From Sisyra terminalis (Eukaryota > Arthropoda > Insecta > Neuroptera > Sisyridae): a DNA stretch of 64,000 nucleotides. The notes below the pieces were generated by a model. The model saw only the letters and a program-made list of their open reading frames with translations, had not been told where the DNA came from and ran no database searches. The stretch covers positions 10,788,001 through 10,852,000 of the forward strand of contig OY292279.1 of the NCBI GenBank assembly GCA_958496175.1, in the 5' to 3' direction. Shown one piece after another: positions 23,566 to 38,715 of this stretch; the stretch's first letter is position 1, and every line of letters starts with the position of its first letter. Made by a program: the position numbers and the translations under genes.

Positions 23566-23811
23566 TTAACTAGGTTGAAAAATTATTGGTTTAGATTTTT
23601 GGTGTACAAATACATTTTCTTTAAAGAAACAACAATAGTTTAATGTATTTTCGGCAACAATAGGTTCATATTGATAAATGAATGGATTTTGATCATATTT
23701 GGACAAAATATAACTATTTTTTTGTTGCCACATATATGTTTTAGGGATATAAATAAAAACTTCCATTGTTGAAATTTCGGTACTCAATTTATTGAGTTTT
23801 ATTGCAGAAGT
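23566..23811 (-). pseudogene. Downstream open frame, possible relic of the repeat protein
   Basis: This open stretch lies in another frame directly after the stop of the secreted repeat protein. It reads VFIYIPKTYMWQQKNSYIL, then VAENTLNYCCFFKENVF, and recalls the IYIPQ and TNTLNYTMIET phrases of the gene upstream. The frame continues upstream over the stop codon (CVKGCSTSAIKLNKL). It could be the decayed end of a longer ancestral protein, or an alternative terminal exon. No conventional start of its own is convincing (an ATG exists at MEVFIYIP). Confidence 0.3.
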
Positions 23812-23822
23812 TGAACATCCTT

Positions 23823-25204
23823 TTACACAGTACCATCGTCAACTTTTCGACGAAACAGTAAATAATTATTCATATCAAATAGCTGCTGAATCCATTTTTT
23901 CACATAAGAGAAAACCGTTTTTGGCCGTGGTTTCCTGGTGACAAAACCTGGAGGTTTTGTGGTCGGCCTAGCCGTTGGTGGTCGTACATAAACACACGGG
24001 GTTGGCATTTCAGTGGTGGTTGATACCCAATTTCCATACATTAATTCAATACTTGCCTGCGGTGGTACATTAAGTAGTTCAAAATAGTTTTGCGTTAAAT
24101 TGACCCCTTTAGAACGCGGAGTTTCAATCATTGTATAGTTAAGAGTATTAGTGGCGATTCCCGGGAAGTGGAACAGAATTATTGGTTTCAAAATCACATA
24201 ACGATTTATTTTCAACGGAGTTGTATCACGAATGAGCATTCCGTTTAAATCGTAGAAAATTGTTTCGTAAACGTAAATGTTTCCATTTAACAAGTTGGGA
24301 TTCATTTCGATGTCATCGAAAGTGCGGAATGTTGCTCCAGGTTGATAGCTGGAAACGCGATTAAAGTAGGTTCCATCAAATTGATAGAGAATGGTTTCGT
24401 AGTAAAATGTTCTCGGATTGTCAACCGGAGCTTGTGGAATATAAATTACTGGATTTGTTGACGAATTAAAATATGTGGACAGATCGAAAATAACTCGGGG
24501 AATTCCAGAGAATATCGTTTGGAACATATTTATTATCATTACGGAGTCTATTTGGTAGTAGTTGGAATAAATGTTGTATGGAATTGGCCATTCTTGTTGC
24601 TTAATCGCCTTAACTAAGCAAGTATCATCGACGGGTTGATTTGTATCACTTAAGATAGTTTGGTTGTAGTATACAACCATTGAATTCGTTGTTTCGAGTT
24701 GTCCTTGTGGAGTCAGTTGTATAAATGGAACATATACACTTCGGCCATCGTTTGTTATAGACCTCCAACGGTTTTCATAAATCCGAACTCGGTTATAATC
24801 CCAAAAAATATTTTTGTAGAAAATATAATTTGAACCAAAACCATTTGGAATTGGACTACGATAATTCAAATACAAAACTGTACGATTAGTCGTCGATAAG
24901 ATTGAGAACAAAGGAGCTCCCGTGTTATCATAGTAAAGATTTTTATAATAAACCGTTAAATTTGGACTTGGAGACGTTCCCGAGTTCCAAAACGAATATG
25001 GAACGTAAGTTATCGCTGCATTTTTATTCGACAATTCCGAGACATCCGGAATCATTGTTCCATTCGAATAAAAAAATTGGATTCGATTCACGCCAGCTGC
25101 GTCCCCCTATAAAATCAAACCATTAAAAATCAAATCAACTACAACATATTAAACATATTTACCCTCCAAATATTGATTAACATGAACCAAATTAAGAAAA
25201 TCAT
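23823..25204 (-). CDS. Secreted repeat-built protein of unknown function
   Basis: Two exons, 25204-25163 and 25106-23823, give 441 residues. The first exon encodes MIFLIWFMLINIWR, a hydrophobic signal peptide; cleavage is likely soon after residue 14-20. The mature part is an array of about seven to eight degenerate units of roughly 44 residues. Each is led by an aromatic motif of the form YYxxIxYDxxG (VYYKNLYYDNTG at residue 66, IFYKNIFWDYN at 109, VVYYNQTILSDTN at 157, FYYETILYQFDG at 248, YVYETIFYDLNG at 292) and followed by a Y-I/V-x-P strand. At least seven N-glycosylation sequons are visible. The tail at residues 379-410 is rich in Thr, Pro and Lys/Arg. Only two or three cysteines occur. 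I do not recognise the family. An extracellular matrix, cuticle or secreted structural role is conceivable but unproven. Confidence 0.85.
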
Positions 25205-26182
25205 TTTCGCATTTACATGCACAGATGTGTTTTTCGTTTAAATTCGAAAATATATAACGTTTACCTAATTTAAAATGAAGATATGCGGTGATGGTTTTGG
25301 GAAAGATAAAGTGGATTGCAGCAATAGAAACATCTTGTAAAGTGATAAATTTTTGAGTAGGCAAAATTAATAAAGTAATAATAAAAGTTATTATAATAAA
25401 TTCTTATCGCATTTTGAATATTACAAAGAATGTTTTTTTGTTGGTGTAGAAGGTTTTCTGGCCAATTGAATCAGAAAATTTTGCGTTTGTGACGCAAATC
25501 GGCCAACGTATGTAGTAAATTTTTCAAAAATAAATGTTACAAATTATGTCGGGTCTCTTTGATGTAGGGTCAATCCACTTAAAATTGTCCAGGCATTGTT
25601 ACTCAACAGTTTCTTACGAGTTCCTTATAGGTATATAATCACAAAAAGCTAAATGAAATAAATAAGCTATAGTTTTTTGCCAATACTTAAATTTTTTATT
25701 TCCTTTTGGTGAAAAATTAATTGTAATAATTGATATTCTTTGGACGCATATTATACGAGCATAATAAGTTAAAATTATGAAAAAAATTTAATAAAATGAA
25801 AATATTTTATCTTCATTCACAGATATTTTTACAACTGCTTTATAATTCAATGTTTAAATACAATACGACCACGTCTGTATTTTCGCTACTTTATTATGGT
25901 AGCTACAAAAAATATTAATGTTCAGTTTGTTATCAGAATGTATCATAAATAAAATTTAAATTAAAATATGTAAAATAACAATTTTCCAAAGAATTAACTT
26001 ATAATTTGTAGTACAATTCAAATTTAAAATTTAAACAATGAATGAAATTCTACATTACCGACTATAAAATCAAGAACCTACTTTACCGACTTTATCATTT
26101 GTATTGGCGCGAATTTATTTTTATTTTCATTAACCAACTTTAGTCGAAAGAAAATTGTTTATAAATTATTGAAAAGAAGAAA
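25205..26182. other. Divergent intergenic region
   Basis: AT-rich spacer between the 5' ends of the secreted-protein gene and CHAF1B. It must hold both promoters; no specific motif can be defended. Confidence 0.4.
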
Positions 26183-28098
26183 ATGAAGTGTACTTTACCG
26201 CAAATAACATGGAATAATCGCGATCCAATATTTAGCCTCGATATACAACCAAAAACTGATAATTACATACGATTAGCCACCGGAGGAAGTGATCCCCTAG
26301 TTGTGGTTCGTAAAGAAAAACTTTCCGATCAATTTCACCTGTAACAATTTTATTTTATTGATAGATTTGGTACTTAAAAGTGGACGAAAATGGTTCTGTT
26401 ACGGTGGAACCGGCTGCAGAGCTTTCCAAGCATCAAAAATCGGTGAACATTGTGCGATGGTCACCATCGGGGGAAATTCTTGCCTCTGGAGATGATGAAT
26501 CGAATATTATTCTTTGGAAACGTCGCAGCGATTTTGAAACACAAATCATTGAAACGGGGGATATGGAAAATTTTATTTGTAAAGAAGTTTGGTTGTTGTA
26601 TAAAGTTTTACGTGGACATTCGGATGATGTTCACGATTTGTGTTGGTCGCCGGATTCTAATGAGCTGTTGTCTGGGTCGGTTGACAATTCCGCAATTATT
26701 TGGAATATAAATAAAACCTCGCGACATATACTCAATGGAAATCATAAAGGATTTGTACAGGGCGTAGCTTGGGATCCCTTAAATCAATATTTAGCCACAT
26801 TAAGTAGCGATAGGTTTGTATATTGATTATTCTTATATATCTCAAATAAGACCTCAATATATATTGTATAAACATCAATTTTGTCATCTTCTGTTTTAAT
26901 ATACAATCCAAGCTTTTCGCATTAATTACTATAAGAGTCAAGTTCAGTATACGTTTATTTTTTTGCAGAGTTTGTCGAGTGTTTGATTTAAATACAAAGA
27001 AGGTAATTTCTCGAAGTAATAAAGGAATATTGCCGGTTCCGGAATCGAGTCCTTTGCACAATAAAATCGTTCCTCTTTACCACGATGATACAATGAAATC
27101 TTACTTTAGACGATTGACGTTTTCTCCGGATGGAAAACTGCTGATAGCACCTTCAGGATGTGTCGAAACTGACGAATGTCGAAAAAAAATCCATACCGCC
27201 TATATTTATACTCGTTTTGGATTTAAAAAGTAAGTAATTTCCAACATTATTGGAAAGTTTGGAATAAAACATTCTGGTTTATTTTTATAATTTAAGGCCA
27301 GCTTTAGCGTTACCGTCTCCCGACAATTTTACGGTGGCAGTTAAGTGTTGTCCGGTGTTATTCCAGTTGCGTCCAAAAGGACCAAAACCACTTATTCCTT
27401 TACCATATCGAATAGTTATCGCTTTGGCTACACAAACTTCTGTCGTGTTTTACGATACTCAACAAATGCATCCTTTTGCGGTCGTTTCCAATATCCACGT
27501 TACTATGATAACGGATATCACTTGGTCAGGTGATGGTCTCATTTTGGGAGTCTCCTCCACCGATGGCTATTGCAGTTTTGTCACCTTTAAACCAAACGAA
27601 CTTGGCGAAATCTACGAAGATTATAAATCCATTTGTAACGAAAAACCAGTGAAAGTAAAGACTGATTTCGAAAATGAAAACAAAGAAAAAAAATCGGCTA
27701 CAATTGTGTTGGATGATGATGGCATGGCTTGTGATTCTTGGGAGACTAAAGAAAAGATTCCGGAAACTGAAAATGTAATTTGTGAAGATGATACCTGCGA
27801 AAGTATTCGTTTAGTTTTAGAAGAAACCGAAAGTGACGTAAAAGTACAACCAACTAAAGAAATGGAAAAGAATGCAGAAAGTCCTCTACAAAGTTTAGAA
27901 GCAATGGAAGATGATAATGTCGAAACTAAAATCATAGATCCAAAACCTATTCAAATTGAAGATCAAGAAAAGACGGAAAAGACTCAAGGCTGTGTTAAGG
28001 ACTTAATCATGGAAACCGAAATGCCTAAAACGCCGCGACGAATTGCTTTAATCACACTTTCAAGTCCTAAAGGCAATAAAAAACGACAAATAAATTAA
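26183..28098 (+). CDS. CHAF1B: Chromatin assembly factor 1 p60 subunit
   Basis: Four exons, 26183-26305, 26365-26813, 26969-27229 and 27297-28098, give 544 residues (human about 559). WD repeats fill the first 370 residues, for example HQKSVNIVRWSPSGEILASG, GHSDDVHDLCWSPDSNELLS and GFVQGVAWDPLNQYLATLS. They are followed by an acidic, Glu/Asp/Lys-rich disordered tail. The tail ends with TPRRIALITL (RRIAL at 525-529), matching the B-domain-type ASF1-binding motif of p60. CAF-1 deposits histone H3-H4 on newly replicated DNA in the nucleus with PCNA and ASF1. The first intron uses a weak donor (GTTCGT), but the phase and the VVIWYLKV join are compelling. The gene is convergent with Prdx4, whose terminal exon begins about 107 bp downstream. 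Confidence 0.96.
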
Positions 28099-28205
28099 AC
28101 TTACAAATCGTTCATCCTTAAATTACAAATTTTGTCTTTCCAATGTTAAAAAATCATGTTACAAAAGCAATATCAAAAATAGTTACAAAAAAAATTGTAT
28201 TTGTT

Positions 28206-29132
28206 TCAATGTTTTTCAAAATACTTTCGTTTTTCAACCGGATTCGGAATAATCTAAAATTGTAAAAAAAAATATAATTTAATAAAAAAAAAACAATATT
28301 TTAACGAAATGATTCTTTTACTGTATCTTGTCCTGGTTTCCATCCTGCAGGACAAACCTCCCCGTGAGCATCCGTATACTGAAACGCTTGCACTAGCCGA
28401 AGAGTTTCATCAACACTACGTCCCACCGGAAGATCATTCATAGTAATTTGTCGCAAAACTCCTCGATTGTCAATGATAAACAATCCTCGCAAAGTATGTC
28501 CCAAATCATCCAAATAAACTCCGTAATCCTTCGATATTTTATGACTTAAATCTGACAAAATTGGAATTTTAACCGGACCAAGACCTCCTTCTTTTCGTGG
28601 GGTGTTCATCCACGCTAAATGTGTGAAATGGGAATCAACAGAACATGCAATAACGGCTGTGTTTATTTTATGGAATTCCTCGACTCGATCGCTAAACGCA
28701 AGGATTTCGGTTGGACACACAAAAGTACTGAAACATATGTGTTGATTACAATGAAGATTTTAAAAATTTAAGTGAAATGCTTACAAGTCTAATGGATAGA
28801 AGAAAAACACAACGTATTTGCCAAGGAAATCGCTAAGTTTTAGTTGTTTGAATTCTCCGTTAATAACCGCAGTTCCTTCCCATTGTGGGGCTTCCTTGGA
28901 AACTAATTTCGACAAAATATTTAAGAAGTTATAGAAAATATAGAACTAGCTTTTAATACGTACTAACGGCTTTTGTCCATTGTAATTTGTGGTCAGTTTT
29001 CGCTGGATCGGTTCCCTGGGGATAGACAGTTCCACCGGCATAGGAGTAACAGGAATCGTCTTCAGGGGTTGCACTTTGGTTGTATGATATTAACAGACAT
29101 AGAGTAACGAGTAATACGACAGATTTAAACAT
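28206..29132 (-). CDS. Prdx4: Peroxiredoxin-4, secretory pathway 2-Cys peroxiredoxin
   Basis: Four exons in transcript order, 29132-28964, 28902-28785, 28727-28322 and 28253-28206, give 246 residues. A signal peptide ([16 protein letters not shown]) sends it to the ER lumen. The peroxidatic Cys lies in FTFVCPTE (C100) and the resolving Cys in [11 protein letters not shown] (C221). GGLG (143-146) and the C-terminal KYF (241-243) are the pair that slows disulphide formation and makes such enzymes sensitive to over-oxidation. The enzyme reduces hydrogen peroxide and passes disulphides to PDI. The last exon is only 48 bp and is easily missed: reading through its intron instead gives a false end VKESFR and loses the YF motif. 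The family, ER form and exon chain are clear. Confidence 0.96.
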
Positions 29133-29468
29133 TTTTGACTAAACTTATTAATAAAAGCACCTAAAAATAAATAAAATATTTGAGAAAAAATCAAAGGTTA
29201 TGAATGCGCAAATGCTTACAATGTGATGTTGGCGCATAAATAAACACTAGTTGTGATTTGGAAACTTTGGAAATAATCCAAAAAAAAAAATAATAAATAT
29301 TATGACGTGTCAGGAAAATATTTTCCTACTACTTTCCAAATTAATTTATTATATCAAAACTCTCAAAAACGTTATCTTTTACTTAAGTAGGCATTTAATT
29401 GAATAGATAATAGGAGATCTAGGAGATTAATATTTACTGAAACTATCGCCATCTATGTGGTGTGTTTT
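29133..29468. other. Intergenic Prdx4/Parg
   Basis: Short spacer between the Prdx4 start and the Parg stop on the same strand. No feature is seen beyond a probable Prdx4 promoter. Confidence 0.4.
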
Positions 29469-35329
<5,861 letters not shown>

Positions 35330-35626
35330 GACTATTGTTGACTATTGTATTCTTAAATTCCTAAAAGAAAATTTAATTAAAAATTTTAAAAAAATTATAA
35401 CTAGGTTAGTTTTGAATTGTTTTCTAATACAACAGACTTCTATGTTTGACATTTAGGTGTCTCCAATATGAAGCTAGCGTTGGCTTGGGCATCTGTCATT
35501 TTCAAAAGTTGGCTTTTTTGACACTTTGGGAAACTTGTAAAATTTTCCAATGACCGATTCATCTAAAAGTGACTATTGATATATATGATTTACTGATGGG
35601 AAATTAAATATTTTATTTTTATAGAT
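35330..35626. promoter_or_regulatory. Probable bidirectional promoter Parg/MZT1
   Basis: Only 297 bp separate the two opposed ATGs. A TTTTATAG acceptor lies directly before the MZT1 ATG, so the region must also hold a non-coding first exon and a short intron of MZT1. No specific factor site is claimed. Confidence 0.5.
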
Positions 35627-35839
35627 ATGGAGGATAATAAAAATATGCGGGATACTCGAGAAATATTGCAAGTCGTTTGTGAAATGTCCGATATTGTACA
35701 AACAGGTTTGGACCAGGAAACCATTGTAACAGCATTCCGCCTTTGTGAATTGGGAGTAAATCCGGATAGTTTATCATACGTTATAACCGAACTTACACAA
35801 GAAGTAGCCAAAATGTTGGACAATCGAATTGAACAATAG
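35627..35839 (+). CDS. MZT1: Mitotic-spindle organizing protein 1 (MOZART1)
   Basis: A single coding exon of 70 residues. NMRDTREILQVVCEMSDIVQ, then TGLDQETIVTAFRLCELGVN and PDSLSYVITELTQE match the small three-helix MOZART1 family. Its members bind the N-termini of gamma-tubulin complex proteins and recruit gamma-tubulin ring complexes to centrosomes and spindle poles. The ATG lies two bases after a strong splice acceptor (TTTTTATAG at about 35624), so the 5' UTR is probably spliced. It ends 92 bp from the stop of the convergent boca gene. Confidence 0.95.
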   Translation: MEDNKNMRDTREILQVVCEMSDIVQTGLDQETIVTAFRLCELGVNPDSLSYVITELTQEVAKMLDNRIEQ

Positions 35840-35849
35840 ATCTTTTTCT

Positions 35850-35855
35850 AATAAA
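35850..35855 (+). terminator. Poly(A) signal AATAAA for MZT1
   Basis: Canonical hexamer 11 bp after the MZT1 stop, in the short space before the opposing boca 3' end. Confidence 0.55.
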
Positions 35856-35931
35856 TATAAATTTATGTACCAAATCTTAATGTATATACAACAATGACAC
35901 GTTAAATAAATTACAGAGAAGAAAAAGCGTT

Positions 35932-36577
35932 TTATAGTTCATCGGAATGTTTGTGCATGTCAACTTTTTCCACAGTTCCGCGATGATGTTTGCCAGGATA
36001 TCGTTGCTGTTCAATCGATACCTCCAAACATCGGTCCTGCTCGATTAAAAAGTCCTTGGCGTCCCACGCTTGTGATCCATCTTTGTACATAAAAATCGCT
36101 CGATTATCATCCACCAAAAACCTTTCAGCTTGTATATGATTATTCCACAAACTCGTCTGCCACAATTTTGTAATTCTTTCGGTTTCATCTCTGGTAGGAT
36201 CGCCGGAAACGCTCACAAAAGCCATCAAAGTCTTTCCCTTTTTCGACGCTTTTAATATCTCTTCCGGTCCCGACAGCTTAGTGAAATCGATTTTCGGGGA
36301 AGGCTGCAAATGTTCGGGAAGCTCATCCGGTTCTAACGGTTCTTCATCTTCCTAAAAATCTCATTTTTTTTCAAGTTCAATTGATAACACTACGATTACA
36401 ACTGACCTCCCATTGATCGAGGAGTCTTTCCATGTCCACATCGGTGAAGTCACGTATATCTTTCTTAGCCCAATCCGGCTTATTTGCCGGATCAGCTTTT
36501 TTTGCGACAATGCCACATATAATTGTACAAAGAAATATTGAAAACACTAACGAAAATGTGCAGAATTTGAACTTCAT
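35932..36577 (-). CDS. boca: LRP chaperone Boca/MESD
   Basis: Two exons, 36577-36407 and 36351-35932, give 196 residues. A signal peptide (MKFKFCTFSLVFSIFLCTII) is followed by KKDIRDFTDVDMERLLDQWE, KTLMAFVSVSGDPTRDETE and FLVDDNRAIFMYKDGSQAWD. The protein ends in HSDEL, an ER-retrieval signal. It helps fold the beta-propeller/EGF modules of LDL-receptor family proteins such as Arrow/LRP6, so it is needed for Wnt signalling and yolk uptake. The intron is 55 bp. The start is well supported by the signal peptide. Confidence 0.97.
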
Positions 36578-36839
36578 TTTTATAATGATAAATGAAAGAT
36601 TGTTTTGAATAGTTTTTTAAACGACTAGACGATATTTAAATTGTTTTTATGTAAAACTTATCGAAGGTTATCGCAAGTGGTTAAAAACACGATTTCTGCA
36701 TTTACGTTCGTAACAGTTCGTGTATGTCCGTTTATAGTTCAAAACCCGAAAGATATGCAATCATCATTACATGTACGTAAATGGGTTAGCATTATAATTT
36801 AGAAAATTTAATTTTCTAAATGTCTTAAAGCTGTTATCA

Positions 36840-37095
36840 CGGTATGTTAAAATGCTACCATATAATTATTAAACTTTATAAAATATTTCTTATTTAATGC
36901 TAAAGCATTTGTAAAAGTTTTAAATTGATTCACTAAGTCGTTCAAAAGTTATTGCAGTTTAAAAACACTATGATTTTACATGTAATCTTATGGAGATTCG
37001 ATGATCGAATAGACTAAATTTATTTTTATTAGCAAAAAAATGCTACCGGACATCTTAAACTTTCAAAATATGCAGTTTAAACTTTAGGGAACTAA
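36840..37095 (+). repeat. Interspersed repeat D, copy 1
   Basis: This shares blocks in the same order with 63500-63745: TTCACTAAGTCGTT, GTAATCTTATGGA, GATTCG(A/G)T(G/A)ATCGAATAGACT and ACTTTCAAAATATG. The boundaries and class are unknown. Confidence 0.65.
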
Positions 37096-37243
37096 TTTTG
37101 TATACGTTTATTTGAATTTACTATACGGTTTTTAAGAAATAAGAAACCAAACCTAAAGTTTTTTGGATGAAAATTTTTTTTGTTTCGAATGTTAAATGCT
37201 TTGTTATATTATCGTTTATTACATCGTTACGAATCCGAAACTG

Positions 37244-37468
37244 GGCCCAAGTGTACTTTAGCACACCCACAATCTGACAACGTTGCATTTTCGACTTTGT
37301 TTTTAATTTAATTCGCGATTTTTCTGATGATTTTATTCTAATATGGTATAGATCTCTCTTTTGTGGCTAAATTTTCATTATGGACCGATTTAATCGCGAA
37401 TTAAATTAAAAACAAAGTCCAAAATGCAACATTGCCAGATTGTGGGTGTGCTAAAGTACACATGACCC
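37244..37468. mobile_element. MITE family A, 225 bp
   Basis: Runs from GGCCCAAGTGTACTTTAGC to GCTAAAGTACACATGACCC with target duplication CGAAACTG (37236-37243 and 37469-37476). Intergenic copy. Confidence 0.88.
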
Positions 37469-38715
37469 CGAAACTGTTCTTTGTTCGAAAATCATCCCTT
37501 ATTTAACGACGTTATAAGCTCTTAAAGTTTGGATGGTATGATAATTTCTTTTGCCACTTTGATGGTCAATTTCATCCCTTAAACGTTTGATTTGGCAACA
37601 AATATTATGTAGAAATATCAATTATTGAAGATGTTTTCTGTATTTCAAACTATCTTGAATTTAATAAACATTTACTTTCTTTAGAAATCGTTGTTTTATT
37701 TATTAAGTATTATATTTCAGGGTATGTTGATTTTCACAAAGTGTGAAAAGCGTTTTCAATGGTGTTAATTTGGAAGAGTTTGCTGGGTCGGAAAATGTGG
37801 AAAATATTTTCCAAGACCGATAATAGAGAATAGAAGTTTGCAAGTTCGATTCCCGAAGCCTCATTTTTTTAAATAATAATTTAATATTTACATCTTAAAG
37901 TATTGATTAATAACATTGATCATCTTTCTTTATCAGCAAGACCCTTAAAAAGAAAATTCACCCCAAATTCATACGTCTCAAGTCCCAAATTGCTGGGGTT
38001 TACGAAAAACGCATTTCAACTTTTATATTTTTTGAATTTAAGTGTCAAATTTATAATTTAATTTATATTTTGTGTGAGTTATTAAATAAATCTAAATATG
38101 AGATTATTATTGTGAACAATGCCACGACCTAAAAGATCTAAAGGGATTTAATTTATCAGTTAAACAAAATAGCTTTTATGTATTTTCTGGAGAATTAATG
38201 ATTTATCGTGATTAATTATTTGATTTTTATAAAAATGTATTGAGTTTCCTAATAAAGATAAGATATAATTATTAAAAGTTCATTTAATTTATTTTCAATG
38301 TTTTCTTATTTAAAAATACTTCAATACGAATCTATCCGAACGACTTTCGAATGATTTCGTATAGTACATTCGTGATTCTGATTTCATTACTCAACGGTTA
38401 CAGCATACAAATTAGTAATAATTCGTAATTTTATTTTTATGTAACACATCAGTTACGAACTTCCTCGAATCAATTTCGTCAAATCCCATCCGCGTTTGTT
38501 ATGTCGTTTGTTTTTGTACAAAAGATAAACAGCTGACTTATATGACAAGATGACATTTATTTTTAAAAAGTTCTAAATATTTTCTCTAAATTGTAAAAAA
38601 TCTATTTAAATTAGTGCCGTATGAATTATGTTTGTTAAGTAGTGGGAATTATGTGTAAGTCAGGGACATTGTACGATGGCAAAATATTTCATGGAAATGT
38701 TAATTTTAGAAAAAA

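Larger units (their letters stand above)
36578..38715. other. Divergent intergenic region boca/STK11IP with repeats
   Basis: This holds a family A MITE (37244-37468) and a repeat (about 36840-37095) shared with 63500-63745. A splice acceptor (AATTTTAG) lies just before the STK11IP ATG, so that gene probably has a non-coding first exon in this region. Confidence 0.5.

Noticed and set aside
27621..27935. Minus-strand frame opposite the CHAF1B tail
   Set aside because: Shadow of the acidic low-complexity coding sequence.
28301..28320. Prdx4 ending in VKESFR
   Set aside because: This is read-through into an intron; a downstream 48-bp exon gives the conserved C-terminus.
37740..37865. tRNA-like tail (GTTCGATTCCCG) near 37845
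   Set aside because: A B-box-like phrase is present, but no cloverleaf, A box or pairing acceptor stem could be built around it.
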